Assembly: GCA_045612485.1 (NCBI GenBank) | Contig: JAZKZE010000028.1 | Coordinates: 1-33,398, forward strand | Origin: RGIG5327 sp045612485 | Lineage (GTDB): Bacteria; Verrucomicrobiota; Lentisphaeria; Victivallales; UBA1829 | DNA length: 33,398 nt | Direction of reading: 5' to 3' | Part shown: in pieces, positions 32,187-33,398 of the stretch | Layout of the letters: the number at the start of each line of letters is the position of its first letter | Position numbering within the stretch: the stretch's first letter is position 1 | The notes under the pieces: model-generated | Databases searched by the model: none | The model's input: the letters and a program-made list of their open reading frames with translations, nothing else | What the model was told of the DNA's origin: nothing | Made by a program: the position numbers and the translations under genes

Positions 32187-33398
32187 TTATTTCTTTTTTG
32201 CAGCACTTTTCTTTGCGGCAGTTTTCTTTGCCGATGCTTTTTTCTTTACGGAAGTCTTTTTCTCCTGACAATGTTCACATTCACATTCATCGTCGCAGAA
32301 AAGTTCTTCACAGGCAGCAAGGATATTTTCCACCTGATCCACCTTTTCCCAGGGGAAGCAGCTTCTTCCGAAGTGACCGTAAGCGGCAGCTTCACTGTAA
32401 GACCATCCCTTGGGGGCTTTGAGCTTGAGCTGCTTGATGATCCCGGCAGGAGTCATGTCAAAGACGTGACGCACCACCTGTTCCAGACAATCATCAGGCA
32501 GAATACCGGTACCGTAAGTATCCACATTGATGGAAAGGGGCTGAGCCACACCGATAGCATAGGCAAGCTGCACTTCACATTTTGCAGCAATACCGGATGC
32601 AACGATATTTTTGGCGATATATCTGCCCATATATGCTGCGGAACGGTCAACCTTGGAGGGGTCTTTTCCGGAGAATGCCCCGCCGCCGTGGGAACCGACG
32701 CCGCCGTAGGTATCCACAATGATCTTTCTTCCGGTAAGTCCGGTATCGCCATTGGGACCGCCGACAACAAAGTTACCGGTAGGATTGATGAAATATTTGA
32801 TGTTCCCTTTCAGAAGTTTGGCAGGGATCACTTTTTTCACAACGTCCTTCACAACCTTTTCCAGATCAGCTTTTTTCATATCTTCCGTATGCTGATGGGA
32901 TACAACGATGGTTTCCACTTTCTGGGGAACGCCGTCTTTGTAGGAAATGGAGACCTGGCTCTTGGAGTCGGGACGCAGGAAAGCATACTTTGCAGGCTGG
33001 GTCTTGCGCAGACGGGCAAGTTCCGCAACGATCTTGTGAGCATACAAAATGGTGGCGGGCATCAATTCTTCGGTTTCATTGGAAGCATACCCGAACATCA
33101 TTCCCTGGTCACCGGCACCCTGTTCCTTGAAAAGACCTTCCCCCTCAGTAACACCCTGGGAAATATCAGGGGACTGGGAGTGGATGCAGACCATCACCTT
33201 TGCATCGTCGGCAGAAAAACCGATCCCCTTCTGGGTATAACCGATCTCTCTGACTTTATTACGGGCGATCTCTTCCCAGTTGACTCTGGCTTTGGTGGTG
33301 ATCTCGCCGGAGATCACGATAAGGTCGGTGGTACAGAGAGTTTCACAGGCTACACGGCTTTCAGGATCCTGTTTGAGGCAGGCATCCAGAATGGCATC
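32187..33398 (-). CDS. metK: S-adenosylmethionine synthetase (5' truncated by window edge), with Cys-rich and histone-like tail
   Basis: 403 residues are visible; the first 20-30 (with the S-V-T-E-G-H-P-D-K motif) lie beyond the window. The frame is open to 33398 through D-A-I-L-D-A-C-L-K-Q-D-P and D-L-I-V-I-S-G-E-I-T-T. MetK makes SAM from methionine and ATP. Signatures are G-A-G-D-Q-G-M-M-F-G-Y-A, G-G-G-A-F-S-G-K-D-P-S-K-V-D-R-S-A-A-Y and G-H-F-G-R. After the normal end (F-P-W-E-K-V-D-Q-V) the protein continues about 45 residues: a Cys cluster (C-E-E-L-F-C-D-D-E-C-E-C-E-H-C), then a tail of 24 residues of which 12 are Lys, the rest mostly Ala, Ser and Thr. This extension is not part of standard MetK. 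Confidence 0.96.
   Translation of the reverse strand, partial: DAILDACLKQDPESRVACETLCTTDLIVISGEITTKARVNWEEIARNKVREIGYTQKGIGFSADDAKVMVCIHSQSPDISQGVTEGEGLFKEQGAGDQGMMFGYASNETEELMPATILYAHKIVAELARLRKTQPAKYAFLRPDSKSQVSISYKDGVPQKVETIVVSHQHTEDMKKADLEKVVKDVVKKVIPAKLLKGNIKYFINPTGNFVVGGPNGDTGLTGRKIIVDTYGGVGSHGGGAFSGKDPSKVDRSAAYMGRYIAKNIVASGIAAKCEVQLAYAIGVAQPLSINVDTYGTGILPDDCLEQVVRHVFDMTPAGIIKQLKLKAPKGWSYSEAAAYGHFGRSCFPWEKVDQVENILAACEELFCDDECECEHCQEKKTSVKKKASAKKTAAKKSAAKKK

Overview
The window looks like an ordinary chromosomal stretch from a Gram-negative-type bacterium of about 45-47 % GC. The gene content fits the PVC superphylum, most likely a Lentisphaeria/Victivallales-type saccharolytic gut or animal-associated organism: a PocR-AraC regulator, Gfo/Idh/MocA oxidoreductases, a GHL6/trimerisation glycosidase, a GH38 mannosidase, AlgI/AlgJ-like acetylation proteins and an orphan Nif11-type small protein. 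This assignment is an inference from gene families; there is no rRNA in the window and no tRNA gene was recognised.

Layout. (1) 1-3090: the truncated start of a membrane protein and a PocR-AraC regulator on the minus strand, divergent from a Gfo/Idh/MocA dehydrogenase plus a TIM-barrel ketose epimerase. Two overlapping face-to-face promoters and helically phased TTTTGCAT repeats lie between them. (2) 3177-7486: an alkaline-phosphatase-superfamily phosphodiesterase, a GNAT/DUF2156 pair and a second Gfo/Idh/MocA protein. (3) 7487-7826: a gene-free stretch with a 279-bp MITE-like element (imperfect 17-bp inverted ends carrying TTGCAAAAC), two large internal palindromes and a bidirectional terminator. 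(4) 7827-11171 (minus): an MBOAT O-acyltransferase and a membrane-anchored DHHW/SGNH protein, an exopolysaccharide O-acetylation pair. (5) 11533-11823: a monocistronic Nif11-like small protein. (6) 11914-17107: a secreted beta-propeller protein, an SIS protein, an FGGY kinase and an AsmA-like protein, probably one operon. (7) 17161-19254 (minus): a GHL6-type glycosidase.

(8) 19564-26117: the conserved translation block thrS-infC-rpmI-rplT-pheS-pheT. ThrRS lacks the TGS domain, and infC begins with AUU. (9) 26209-33398 (minus): a GH38 alpha-mannosidase, ahcY, a beta-lactamase-fold serine hydrolase, a PfkB (probable adenosine) kinase and metK (5' truncated). Three of these form a SAM recycling set: MetK makes SAM, AhcY splits SAH into adenosine and homocysteine, and the kinase removes adenosine. 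The MetK carries an unusual Cys-cluster plus histone-H1-like Lys/Ala tail.

I found no CRISPR array, phage genes, toxin-antitoxin pair or recognisable defence system. The most unusual items are the MetK tail, the MITE-like element, the orphan Nif11 gene, and the AUU-started infC with a promoter placed so that its mRNA would begin with a stem-loop.
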